5,143 bases of DNA from Lachnospiraceae bacterium. Its GTDB lineage: Bacteria > Bacillota > Clostridia > Lachnospirales > Lachnospiraceae. A program made the position numbers and the translations under genes. The notes under the pieces are model-generated. The model was not told the DNA's origin, made no database searches, and worked only from the letters and a program-made list of their open reading frames with translations. Below are positions 1 through 5,143 of this stretch, piece by piece (within the stretch, counting starts at the first letter, position 1; every line of letters starts with the position of its first letter). Location of the stretch: positions 1-5,143 of the forward strand of contig JAJPZP010000181.1 of assembly GCA_021204285.1 (NCBI GenBank), written 5' to 3'.

Positions 1-801
1 CACTTCATCCTCCTCCTCATAATCCGCGTCGTCGTCATCGTCATCCTCATCGTCATAATCCTCGTCGTCCTCTTCCTCGTCGGAATCCTCCGGTTCAGAC
101 GTCGGAACAACCCCGCGCAGCGGCTTCTCCTCGCTCAGATCTACATCCGCCACAAAATACTCGAAATCGTCCTTCGAGGATGCATCCACACCGGCAGCTT
201 TCGCGGCACGCGCAAACAGATCGTCCACCCAGTCTGTCTCAGATGCCGCAAGTACCTCGGAAAATGCTCCGCTCAGCAGAATCTCCCAGCTTGCCAGCCA
301 GACCGCATTGCTCTCCTGCTGCTTCTTCGCCAGTGCGGGCAGCAGACTGTCCAGCTTTCCAAGTTCACCATCGATCTTCTCCGGCGCAAGTCCGAATATC
401 CCGGAAATTTCCTCTGATGTGAACCCATCCTGCGCACTCATCACCAGAAGAATTCTGTGAAGCAGCGGCAGGGCAGCCGGTACTTCCACAAGCGCTCCCT
501 TTCCCTTCAGGGAAGCCCCCTTACCCAGTGTTTCCAGAAGCCGGTGATAGGCCTTGCGGAGCTGACGATAATACTGTTGCCAGAACCATTTCTCCACATC
601 CGCGGACACAACAGCCTCTCCCGCCACTCCGAAAAGTGCCGTGTAGAACTCTTCCATAAATGTAAGAGCCTGTGTCTCTTCCTGCATGATCAGAAGTGTC
701 CGGAAATAGACGTCCTCATAGGTAGCGTCAAAAACCCGTTTGCAGCTCTGGCCATCGCCCTCTTTCAGGCCTGCCAGCGCCCTTTTTCTCTCAAGTATCA
801 T
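1..801 (-). CDS. Sigma-70/ECF-like protein with acidic C-terminal tail (3' end outside window)
   Basis: The reading frame runs from ATG at 801 to the left edge without a stop: 267 residues are visible and the end is missing. It begins MILERKRALAGLKEGDG. Residues 15-57 (including RVFDATYEDVYFR and FMEEFYTALF) have the spacing of sigma region 2.1-2.2, but the usual DAEDLTQ-type core motif is replaced. Residues 70-92 (EKWFWQQYYRQLRKAYHRLL) resemble a diverged region 2.3-2.4. Residues 111-155 (LPLLHRILLVM, then GFTSEEISGIFGLAPEKID) look like the region 4 helix-turn-helix of ECF sigma factors. Residues 160-215 are probably helical with no match I recognise. From about 236 the protein is almost all Asp and Glu, with nine acidic residues in a row at 250-258, and continues past the edge. 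No membrane segment is visible. It is tightly linked to gpmI by a 9-base gap with stop/ribosome-site overlap. The coding call is firm; the sigma relationship is inference from pattern. It may be a true sigma factor, a degenerate regulator, or an unrelated helical protein. Confidence 0.75.
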   Translation of the reverse strand, partial: MILERKRALAGLKEGDGQSCKRVFDATYEDVYFRTLLIMQEETQALTFMEEFYTALFGVAGEAVVSADVEKWFWQQYYRQLRKAYHRLLETLGKGASLKGKGALVEVPAALPLLHRILLVMSAQDGFTSEEISGIFGLAPEKIDGELGKLDSLLPALAKKQQESNAVWLASWEILLSGAFSEVLAASETDWVDDLFARAAKAAGVDASSKDDFEYFVADVDLSEEKPLRGVVPTSEPEDSDEEEDDEDYDDEDDDDDDADYEEEDEV

Positions 802-807
802 ATGAAT

Positions 808-812
808 CTCCT
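808..812 (-). promoter_or_regulatory. Ribosome binding site overlapping the gpmI stop codon
   Basis: On the minus strand the gpmI stop TAG (813-811) runs directly into AGGAG (812-808), which lies 6 bases before the ATG at 801-799. Ribosomes finishing gpmI therefore arrive on the next gene's binding site, which favours translational coupling. The site also fixes the start of the sigma-like gene. Confidence 0.85.
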
Positions 813-2352
813 ATTTTTTTATAATCAATGATTTACCAGTCATTTCAGCGGGCTGCGGAAGTCCCATCATCTCAAGCAGCGTCGGAATGATATCCGCGAG
901 ACAGCCGCCCTCCCGCAGCGCATAGGACGGATCCGCGTTAAACAGGATAAACGGGACCGGATTCGTCGTGTGTGCGGTAAATGGTTCACCGGTCTCGTAA
1001 TCCTTCAGCTGTTCCGCATTCCCGTGATCCGCACAGAGGAACATCTGGCCGTCCACTTCCTTCAGCGCCTCTGTCGCCCTTCCGACACACTCATCCACTG
1101 CCTCGATCGCCTTGATCGCCGCAGCCTCCACGCCGGTATGTCCTACCATATCCGGGTTTGCGAAATTGATAATGATCACGTCGTATTTCTGAGAACGGAT
1201 CGCCTCACACAGGCGGTCGCATACCTCATAAGCACTCATTTCGGGCTGCAGATCATAGGTCGCGACCTTCGGCGAATTGACAAGGATGCGATCCTCACCG
1301 GGATTCGGCTTCTCTACACCGCCATTGAAGAAAAATGTCACATGCGCGTATTTTTCCGTCTCCGCAATGCGCGCCTGTGTGAGGTTCTTCGATGCCAGAT
1401 ACTCACCAAAAGTGTTGACAAGTTTCACCTTCTCAAAGGCGATGATCGTATTCGGAATCGTCGCGTCATACACGGTAAAACACACATAGGTGAGGTCGAG
1501 CCTTTTCTCCCGCTCAAATCCGCTGAACTCGTCGGCGCAGAAGGCTCTCGTAATCTCACGCGCACGATCCGGTCGGAAATTAAAGAAGATGACAGAATCC
1601 TTGTCCTGGATTGTGGCCACTGGTTTTCCATCCTCCACAACCACGATCGGCTTCACAAACTCATCATATACGCCTTCCGCATAAGAATCATTCAACGCGC
1701 AGACCGGGCACTCCGCCTGCACGCCTTCGCCCTTTGTCAGCGCACGATAGGCCTTCTCCACACGATCCCAGCGATTATCACGATCCATCGCGTAGTAACG
1801 GCCCTGCACCGTCGCGACCTTTCCGACTCCAATCTCCTTCATCTTGTCGCGCAGTTCCTTGACGTAAGCTTTTCCCGAGGCAGGCGGTGTGTCGCGTCCA
1901 TCCAGGAAACAGTGTACATACACCTTTTCGAGGCCATGCCGCTTTGCCAGCTCAAGCAGACCGTACAGGTGCGTATTGTGGCTGTGCACGCCGCCATCGG
2001 ACAAAAGTCCATAGAGGTGGAGCGACGAATGGTTCTCCTTCTCGTTCTGCACTGCTCTCAGAAGCGCGTGATTTTCAAAGAATGTGCCGTCCTCAATCTC
2101 CTTTGTAATCCGGGTCAGCTCCTGATATACGATCCGGCCGGCTCCCATATTCATATGACCGACCTCAGAATTGCCCATCTGCCCATCGGGCAACCCCACG
2201 GAAAGTCCGCTCGCATAGCCCTTTACAAAGGGGCACTCCGCCATCAGCCTGTCCATCACCGGCGTTCTGGCCTGTGCGACGGCGTTCGCTTCCGTACGAT
2301 CGTTCAGGCCATAGCCATCCAGGATCATCAGCACAGTTGGTTTCTTGCTCAT
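811..2352 (-). CDS. gpmI: 2,3-bisphosphoglycerate-independent phosphoglycerate mutase
   Basis: GpmI converts 3-phosphoglycerate to 2-phosphoglycerate through a phosphoserine intermediate and needs two metal ions, usually Mn2+ in Firmicutes. The protein has 513 residues, full family length. The start MSKKPTVLMILDGYG follows AAAGGAGA with an 8-base gap. Metal and catalytic residues can be placed by comparison with the well-studied Bacillus enzyme: Asp12 (LDGYG), the phosphorylated Ser62 (GQMGNSEVGH), His123 (GGVHSHNTH), Asp151-Arg153-Asp154 (LDGRD), Arg185 and Arg191 (GRYYAMDRD), Arg260 and Arg263 (FRPDR), Lys334 (ETEKYAHVTFF), Asp401 and His405 (NPDMVGHTG), Asp442 and His443 (CADHGN), and His461 (TAHTTNPVP). 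Residues of about 80-310 form the phosphotransferase insert domain within the alkaline-phosphatase-like fold. The gene has its own candidate promoter. Its TAG stop overlaps the ribosome binding site of the next gene, 9 bases away. The enzyme class is known to be pH- and metal-sensitive. Nothing in the sequence is abnormal. Confidence 0.98.
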   Translation of the reverse strand: MSKKPTVLMILDGYGLNDRTEANAVAQARTPVMDRLMAECPFVKGYASGLSVGLPDGQMGNSEVGHMNMGAGRIVYQELTRITKEIEDGTFFENHALLRAVQNEKENHSSLHLYGLLSDGGVHSHNTHLYGLLELAKRHGLEKVYVHCFLDGRDTPPASGKAYVKELRDKMKEIGVGKVATVQGRYYAMDRDNRWDRVEKAYRALTKGEGVQAECPVCALNDSYAEGVYDEFVKPIVVVEDGKPVATIQDKDSVIFFNFRPDRAREITRAFCADEFSGFEREKRLDLTYVCFTVYDATIPNTIIAFEKVKLVNTFGEYLASKNLTQARIAETEKYAHVTFFFNGGVEKPNPGEDRILVNSPKVATYDLQPEMSAYEVCDRLCEAIRSQKYDVIIINFANPDMVGHTGVEAAAIKAIEAVDECVGRATEALKEVDGQMFLCADHGNAEQLKDYETGEPFTAHTTNPVPFILFNADPSYALREGGCLADIIPTLLEMMGLPQPAEMTGKSLIIKK

Positions 2353-2379
2353 TTATTTTGTCTCCTTTATCTACCTTGG

Positions 2380-2403
2380 AAGTATTCCGAAAAAGGAATA
2401 CTT
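2380..2403 (-). promoter_or_regulatory. Perfect 9-base inverted repeat in the gpmI leader
   Basis: AAGTATTCC (2380-2388) and GGAATACTT (2395-2403) are exact inverted copies around a 6-base spacer. The repeat begins about 10 bases after the predicted gpmI transcription start and ends 27 bases before the ATG. On the minus strand it is followed by CCAAGG, not by a T-tract, so it is not a terminator of the reductase transcript. It could be an operator for a dimeric regulator that blocks transcription just past the promoter, or a leader hairpin that stabilises the mRNA. The sequence cannot decide between these. Confidence 0.55.
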
Positions 2404-2419
2404 TTACCCACTAAATTTC

Positions 2420-2448
2420 ATTTTACATGAAGCGCCGCAAACATGCAA
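2420..2448 (-). promoter_or_regulatory. Candidate sigma-A-type promoter of gpmI
   Basis: On the minus strand, TTGCAT (2448-2443) and TAAAAT (2425-2420) are separated by exactly 17 bases. The -10 box matches the consensus at five of six positions; the -35 box matches mainly in its TTG. A start near 2412-2416 would give a leader of about 60 bases that contains the perfect inverted repeat at 2380-2403. An imperfect dyad (2429-2435 with 2449-2455, GCGC cores) brackets the -35 region and spacer. This suggests gpmI and the downstream gene can be expressed apart from the upstream genes. Confidence 0.55.
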
Positions 2449-2486
2449 GCGCTCCGACCAGATTTGACACTTTTTTCATAAATAGA

Positions 2487-3338
2487 TTACGATTGTGCCG
2501 GCACCCGCGGCAAATCCGGATGCTCGCCGGACCAGCCAAACTGCGGCAGTGCGAGCAGATAATCCATATCTTCTTCCGCGATCCTGATATCCGGAAGTAA
2601 AAAATTCATCCGCATCCGTTCCGCTGCGCTTGCTTTCGGAATGACAGCAATATCCTGCTGCAACAGGAAACGGAGCAGCAGCTGCGCGGATGTGACCCCA
2701 TATTTTTCTGCCATTTTCCCCACAATCCCATGATCCAGGATGCGTTTTCTTCCGAGCGGGCTCCAGGCCTGCGGCTGAATTCCGTTTTCCCTGCTAAAGC
2801 GATCCGCCGTGTCCTGCATATAACCCACATGAAGCTCCAGCTGGTTCACCATCGGCCTGATTCCGGCATTCGCCAGAAGATTTTTCAGATGATGCGGCAG
2901 GAAATTGCTGACACCGATCGCGCGTACCTTTCCCTCCTTATAAAATTCCTCAAGAGCTGCCCAGCTCTCCCGATCCAGTTCTTTCCAATTCTCTGTTTCC
3001 GGCTCAGGCTTCGGCCAGTGCAGCAGAAAAAGATCCAGATAGTCCGTTCCCAGCCTTTCCAGTGAGGCCTCGAAACTCTGCTTTGTCGCCTCGTATCCCA
3101 GATTACTCCTCCATACTTTGGATGTCAGGAAAATATCCTTTCGCGCAATACCGCTTTTCCGAATCGCCCGGCCGACTTCCTCCTCATTCTCATAAGCTGC
3201 CGCTGTGTCCAGCAGACGATATCCCGCCTCAAGTGCGGTAAGAATCACACGTTCATCGCTGCCATCTGTGCTTTTATAAGTACCATAACCGATCTTCGGC
3301 ATCTGAACGCCATTCGATAATGTGAAATATGATTCCAT
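2487..3338 (-). CDS. Aldo/keto reductase family oxidoreductase
   Basis: Cytoplasmic aldo/keto reductases are (beta/alpha)8-barrel enzymes that reduce aldehydes and ketones with NAD(P)H. The protein has 283 residues, normal for bacterial members related to 2,5-diketogluconate reductase. The ATG at 3338 follows AGGAG with a 5-base gap. The catalytic tetrad is complete: Asp44 and Tyr49 in RLLDTAAAYENEEEVG, Lys74 in LTSKVW, and His107 in LFLLHWPKP. Also typical are AIGVSNFLPHHL (140-151), VNQLELH (164-170), QAWSPLG (190-196) and the cofactor segment IPKASAAERMRMNF (233-246). In that segment Lys235 and Arg241 of the usual nucleotide-phosphate site are kept, but the usual Ser after the Lys is Ala236, which may shift cofactor preference. 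The substrate cannot be told from sequence. It lies between tpiA and gpmI, with a 153-base gap upstream and 134 downstream. A role in clearing methylglyoxal or another carbonyl formed from triose phosphates fits the context but is inference. Confidence 0.93.
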   Translation of the reverse strand: MESYFTLSNGVQMPKIGYGTYKSTDGSDERVILTALEAGYRLLDTAAAYENEEEVGRAIRKSGIARKDIFLTSKVWRSNLGYEATKQSFEASLERLGTDYLDLFLLHWPKPEPETENWKELDRESWAALEEFYKEGKVRAIGVSNFLPHHLKNLLANAGIRPMVNQLELHVGYMQDTADRFSRENGIQPQAWSPLGRKRILDHGIVGKMAEKYGVTSAQLLLRFLLQQDIAVIPKASAAERMRMNFLLPDIRIAEEDMDYLLALPQFGWSGEHPDLPRVPAQS

Positions 3339-3386
3339 TTTCTCTCCTCAACAAGATGATAACCGGATTCAAAGTGTTTGATCCCC

Positions 3387-3395
3387 ATAGTATCA
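3387..3395 (-). promoter_or_regulatory. Possible extended -10 promoter for the reductase gene
   Basis: The minus strand reads TGATACTAT, an extended -10 pattern (TG, one base, then TACTAT, which matches TATAAT at four of six positions). No good -35 hexamer lies 16-18 bases upstream, where the GC-rich stem sits, but extended -10 promoters can work without one. A start about seven bases downstream would give a leader of roughly 40 bases before the reductase ATG. This is a weak, pattern-based call. Confidence 0.35.
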
Positions 3396-3409
3396 CGGAA
3401 TGTGAAAGT

Positions 3410-3451
3410 CGCCGCGAAATACAAGCTATGCAAGCACTTCGCGGCGTTTTT
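3410..3451 (+). terminator. GC-rich hairpin with T-tract facing the plus strand
   Basis: CGCCGCGAA (3410-3418) and TTCGCGGCG (3438-3446) form a perfect 9-base, mostly G/C stem, followed on the plus strand by five Ts (3447-3451). That is the look of a rho-independent terminator for plus-strand transcripts, yet both neighbouring genes are on the minus strand. Read in the minus direction, the same stem is followed by ACTTTC, a weak tract, so it may act in both directions and partly end tpiA transcription. The 19-base loop is long for an efficient terminator. The stem is certain; termination is inferred. Confidence 0.45.
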
Positions 3452-3456
3452 CAATC

Positions 3457-3482
3457 TGGGGATCTGCTTCGTCGGATCCCCA
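3457..3482 (-). repeat. Perfect 8-base hairpin just after the tpiA stop
   Basis: TGGGGATC (3457-3464) and GATCCCCA (3475-3482) form a perfect 8-base stem around a 10-base loop, beginning 9 bases after the tpiA stop codon. In the tpiA transcript the hairpin is followed by GATTGAAAAAC, with no U-tract, so it is not a classic intrinsic terminator by itself. It may protect the 3' end of tpiA mRNA. A further copy of GATCCCCA at 3380-3387 can compete for the same partner arm. Confidence 0.6.
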
Positions 3483-3491
3483 TCTGTATAA

Positions 3492-4241
3492 CTATTTCCA
3501 GTTCACGATCTTTCCAAAATCAGGCTTCAGCGCTGCTCCGCCCACCAGGCCGCCGTCGATGTCAGGCTGGCTGAACAGATCCGCCGCAGTCGCAGCGTTC
3601 ACCGATCCGCCATACTGGATGCGAATCGCCTCCGCAGTCGCCTCATCGTAGATCTCAGCGATGCAGTCACGAATGCCCTTGCAGACTTCCTGCGCCTGCT
3701 CCGTCGTCGCGGTCTTACCGGTACCGATCGCCCAGATCGGCTCGTAAGCGATCACAGCCGTCTTCGCCTGCTCCGCGGTAATGCCGAGGAAGCCGATCTT
3801 CACCTGCTGGCGGATGAAGTCCATCGTCACGCCCTGCTCTCTCTGTGTCAGCGTCTCGCCACAGCACATGATCGGGGTGATGCCGTGCTCAAAGGCCTTC
3901 CGCATCTTCTTATTCACGGTCTCGCTCGTCTCCGCGAAGTACTCCCTGCGCTCGGAATGTCCGAGAATAACGTACTTCACACCGATATCGGTGAGCATGT
4001 TCGGGGAGATTTCGCCGGTGTAGGCGCCCTTCTCCTCGAAGTACATGTTCTCCGCGCCGACCTGAATGTTGGATCCCTTTACGGCCTCGATGACCGGAAT
4101 GAGGTCAATTGCCGGTACGCAGAACACCACGTCCGCATCATCCGTTGCGACCAGTGGCTTCAGGGTGTTTACAAGCTCCACTGCCTCGCTGGGCGTCATG
4201 TTAATCTTCCAGTGTCCTGCAATAATTTTCTTTCTCGCCAT
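3492..4241 (-). CDS. tpiA: Triosephosphate isomerase
   Basis: This enzyme interconverts dihydroxyacetone phosphate and glyceraldehyde 3-phosphate in the cytoplasm. The protein has 249 residues, the normal family length, and ends in a TAG stop. The start MARKKIIAG is set by the AAGGAGG site 8 bases upstream. The catalytic residues are present: Lys12 in the N-terminal motif, His95 in VILGHSERR, and the general base Glu167 in [11 protein letters not shown], followed by the mobile lid (loop 6). The phosphate-binding elements YGGSV (210-214) and GGLVGGAAL (230-238) are intact. One oddity is that the N-terminal motif reads AGHWKIN where the family almost always has AGNWKMN, so the conserved Asn before the catalytic Lys is His10 (codon CAC). 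All other motifs are normal and the frame is intact, so the gene is probably functional. It lies between pgk and the reductase gene in the same direction. Hairpin-forming repeats follow its stop codon immediately. Confidence 0.98.
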   Translation of the reverse strand: MARKKIIAGHWKINMTPSEAVELVNTLKPLVATDDADVVFCVPAIDLIPVIEAVKGSNIQVGAENMYFEEKGAYTGEISPNMLTDIGVKYVILGHSERREYFAETSETVNKKMRKAFEHGITPIMCCGETLTQREQGVTMDFIRQQVKIGFLGITAEQAKTAVIAYEPIWAIGTGKTATTEQAQEVCKGIRDCIAEIYDEATAEAIRIQYGGSVNAATAADLFSQPDIDGGLVGGAALKPDFGKIVNWK

Positions 4242-4249
4242 GATAATAT

Positions 4250-4256
4250 CCTCCTT
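4250..4256 (-). promoter_or_regulatory. Strong ribosome binding site fixing the tpiA start
   Basis: Read on the minus strand, AAGGAGG lies 8 bases upstream of the ATG at 4241-4239. This near-perfect Shine-Dalgarno match chooses that ATG over upstream in-frame starts (TTG at 4310, ATG at 4304), which would add about 21-23 residues of non-conserved sequence encoded by the hairpin element. Confidence 0.9.
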
Positions 4257-4269
4257 ATTTAGTAATTTG

Positions 4270-4378
4270 TTTTCGAGACGTGGCTCGATTTCGCTTTGCT
4301 TCATCTGCAAAGCACGCTTTCACACTAGGCTCGAAAAGACCTCGCCAAGTGTTCAATGTGTCGCGCACGGGCGTTCGC
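4270..4378. repeat. Multi-hairpin intergenic element between pgk and tpiA
   Basis: Several inverted repeats are packed together here. GCTTTGC (4293-4299) pairs perfectly with GCAAAGC (4307-4313) around a 7-base loop. TTTTCGAG (4270-4277) pairs perfectly with CTCGAAAA (4330-4337), enclosing that hairpin. TCGAG (4273-4277) can instead pair with CTCGA (4284-4288). ACACTAGGC (4322-4330) pairs with GCCAAGTGT (4344-4352) apart from one central mismatch. GGC/GCC arms occur at 4371-4380. None of the stems is followed by a good T-tract in the direction of transcription, so this does not look like a pgk terminator. The nested, alternative pairing resembles dispersed palindromic intergenic elements. Copies elsewhere in the genome cannot be checked from this window. 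It would lie in the pgk-tpiA transcript and could affect its processing or stability; that role is inference. Confidence 0.5.
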
Positions 4379-4392
4379 CTCATATATTCCGT

Positions 4393-5143
4393 TTATTTGT
4401 CGTCAGCCGCAGCTACGCCCGGGAGCGTCTTGCCCTCAAGAAACTCCAGAGAAGCACCGCCGCCGGTGGAAATGTGGCTCATCTTATCTCCAAAGCCAAG
4501 CGAATTCACTGCCGCCGCGGAATCTCCGCCTCCGATAATCGTCGTCGCGTCCGTCTCAGCCAGAGACTTCGCAACTGCGATCGTGCCTTTCGCGAGAATC
4601 GGATTCTCAAACACACCCATCGGGCCGTTCCAGACGACCGTCTTTGCGCTCTTCACAGCCTCTGCATAGAGTTCCGCTGTCTTCGGTCCGATGTCAAGTC
4701 CCATCTTGTCCGCCGGGATCGCGTTGCTCGGAACCACCTCGATCGCAATCTCAGCGTCGATCGGGTTCGGGAAATCAGCCGCGATCGTCGTGTCGACCGG
4801 GAGCAACAGCTTCTTGCCAAGCTTCCCGGCCTTGTCCATCATCTCTTTGCAGTAGTCGAGCTTCGTGTCGTCGACCAGGGAGGTGCCGACCTCGCAGCCC
4901 TGCGCCTTCAGGAAGGTGTAGGCCATGCCGCCGCCGATAATCAGCGTATCGCACTTCTCAAGGAGATTGGAAATCACGTTCAGTTTGTCCGCGACCTTTG
5001 CACCGCCAAGAATCGCTACGAAGGGACGCACCGGATTCTCAACTGCGTTTCCGAGGAAATCAATTTCCTTCTGCATCAGATAACCGACCGCATTCTCGCC
5101 GCCCTTCGCTTTGATAAACTTCGTCACGCCCTCAACCGACGCA
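4393..5143 (-). CDS. pgk: Phosphoglycerate kinase, C-terminal part (5' end outside window)
   Basis: Phosphoglycerate kinase transfers a phosphate from 1,3-bisphosphoglycerate to ADP, giving 3-phosphoglycerate and ATP in cytoplasmic glycolysis. The frame is open to the right edge: 249 residues plus a TAA stop are visible, starting ASVEGVTKF. The family is usually about 390-400 residues, so roughly the first 150, including most of the substrate-binding N-domain, are missing. What is seen is the nucleotide-binding C-domain. In order it has [12 protein letters not shown] (near visible residue 45), [11 protein letters not shown] (near 70), DIGPKT (near 150), [11 protein letters not shown] (near 170), the ATP-site loop IIGGGDSAA (near 203) and [15 protein letters not shown] (near 225), all classic Pgk motifs. 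A GTG at 5127 is an internal codon and not the start, because recognisable Pgk sequence continues upstream of it. tpiA follows 151 bases downstream in the same direction, the usual order in Firmicute glycolytic operons. No clear terminator separates them, so co-transcription is likely. No oddity was seen in the visible part. Confidence 0.97.
   Translation of the reverse strand, partial: ASVEGVTKFIKAKGGENAVGYLMQKEIDFLGNAVENPVRPFVAILGGAKVADKLNVISNLLEKCDTLIIGGGMAYTFLKAQGCEVGTSLVDDTKLDYCKEMMDKAGKLGKKLLLPVDTTIAADFPNPIDAEIAIEVVPSNAIPADKMGLDIGPKTAELYAEAVKSAKTVVWNGPMGVFENPILAKGTIAVAKSLAETDATTIIGGGDSAAAVNSLGFGDKMSHISTGGGASLEFLEGKTLPGVAAADDK

Noticed and set aside
1..84. GAN-rich tract as a tandem repeat or CRISPR-like array
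   Set aside because: It is irregular at the base level, has no repeat-spacer pattern and is explained by an acidic coding region.
457..831. Plus-strand open frame opposite the sigma-like gene
   Set aside because: It is antisense to a frame that is open for 267 codons, has a strong ribosome binding site and sits in operon position. The product shows no family features.
970..2430. Long plus-strand open frame (486 codons) opposite gpmI
   Set aside because: It is antisense to a gene with complete GpmI motifs. Its predicted protein has no recognisable domain and an odd His/Arg/Ile-rich composition, as expected of a mirror of high-G+C codons. No convincing ribosome binding site precedes it.
2464..2488. 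Plus-strand TTGACA as a promoter -35 box
   Set aside because: The nearest -10-like hexamer (TAGATT at 2483) is only 13 bases away, too close, and transcription would run antisense into the reductase gene with no target.
4242..4310. N-terminal extension of TpiA by 23 residues from a TTG at 4310
   Set aside because: The extension is encoded by the palindromic element and has no ribosome binding site, whereas the ATG at 4241 follows AAGGAGG at ideal distance and gives the normal family N-terminus.
4380..4392. TATATG just after the pgk stop as a -10 box for tpiA
   Set aside because: No acceptable -35 hexamer lies 16-18 bases upstream within the pgk end, so a separate tpiA promoter is not supported.
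5125..5127. GTG as the start of a shortened Pgk
   Set aside because: Typical Pgk sequence (ASVEG) continues in frame upstream to the window edge, so the GTG is an internal valine codon.

Overview
The window is a compact bacterial gene cluster in which every convincing gene lies on the minus strand. In transcription order, reading from the right end to the left, it holds the 3' part of pgk (phosphoglycerate kinase), tpiA (triosephosphate isomerase), an aldo/keto reductase gene, gpmI (cofactor-independent phosphoglycerate mutase), and a gene running off the left edge. That last gene encodes a protein resembling a degenerate sigma-70 / ECF factor with a very acidic C-terminal tail. The order pgk-tpiA-gpmI, strong AGGAG-type ribosome binding sites and protein sequences of clostridial type point to a Firmicute. 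Lachnospiraceae or a close relative is the best guess, of fairly high G+C for that group. This is inferred from protein character and gene order, not from a marker gene.

Region by region: 4393-5143 is the nucleotide-binding half of Pgk, with its N-terminal part outside the window. The 4242-4392 gap holds several nested inverted repeats that look like a palindromic intergenic element, followed by the strong tpiA ribosome binding site. tpiA (3492-4241) is intact and has the catalytic Lys, His and Glu, but carries His where the family normally has an active-site-adjacent Asn. The 3339-3491 gap holds three copies of one 8-base arm (two in one orientation, one in the other) that can form two mutually exclusive hairpins. 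It also holds a GC-rich hairpin whose T-tract faces the plus strand, and a possible extended -10 promoter for the reductase. The reductase (2487-3338) has a complete catalytic tetrad. The 2353-2486 gap carries a good promoter candidate with 17-base spacing and a perfect 9-base inverted repeat just downstream of the predicted transcription start. gpmI (811-2352) has all its metal and catalytic residues. Its stop codon overlaps the ribosome binding site of the sigma-like gene (1-801), so these two are probably translationally coupled.

How it works together: Pgk, TpiA and GpmI are core lower-glycolysis enzymes. TpiA interconverts the two triose phosphates, Pgk makes ATP and 3-phosphoglycerate, and GpmI converts that to 2-phosphoglycerate. 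The reductase is an accessory NAD(P)H-dependent carbonyl reductase, perhaps acting on reactive by-products of triose metabolism, though its substrate cannot be read from the sequence. The sigma-like protein is the least understood gene here and the best candidate for something new. No CRISPR array, tRNA, rRNA, transposase or phage gene was seen.
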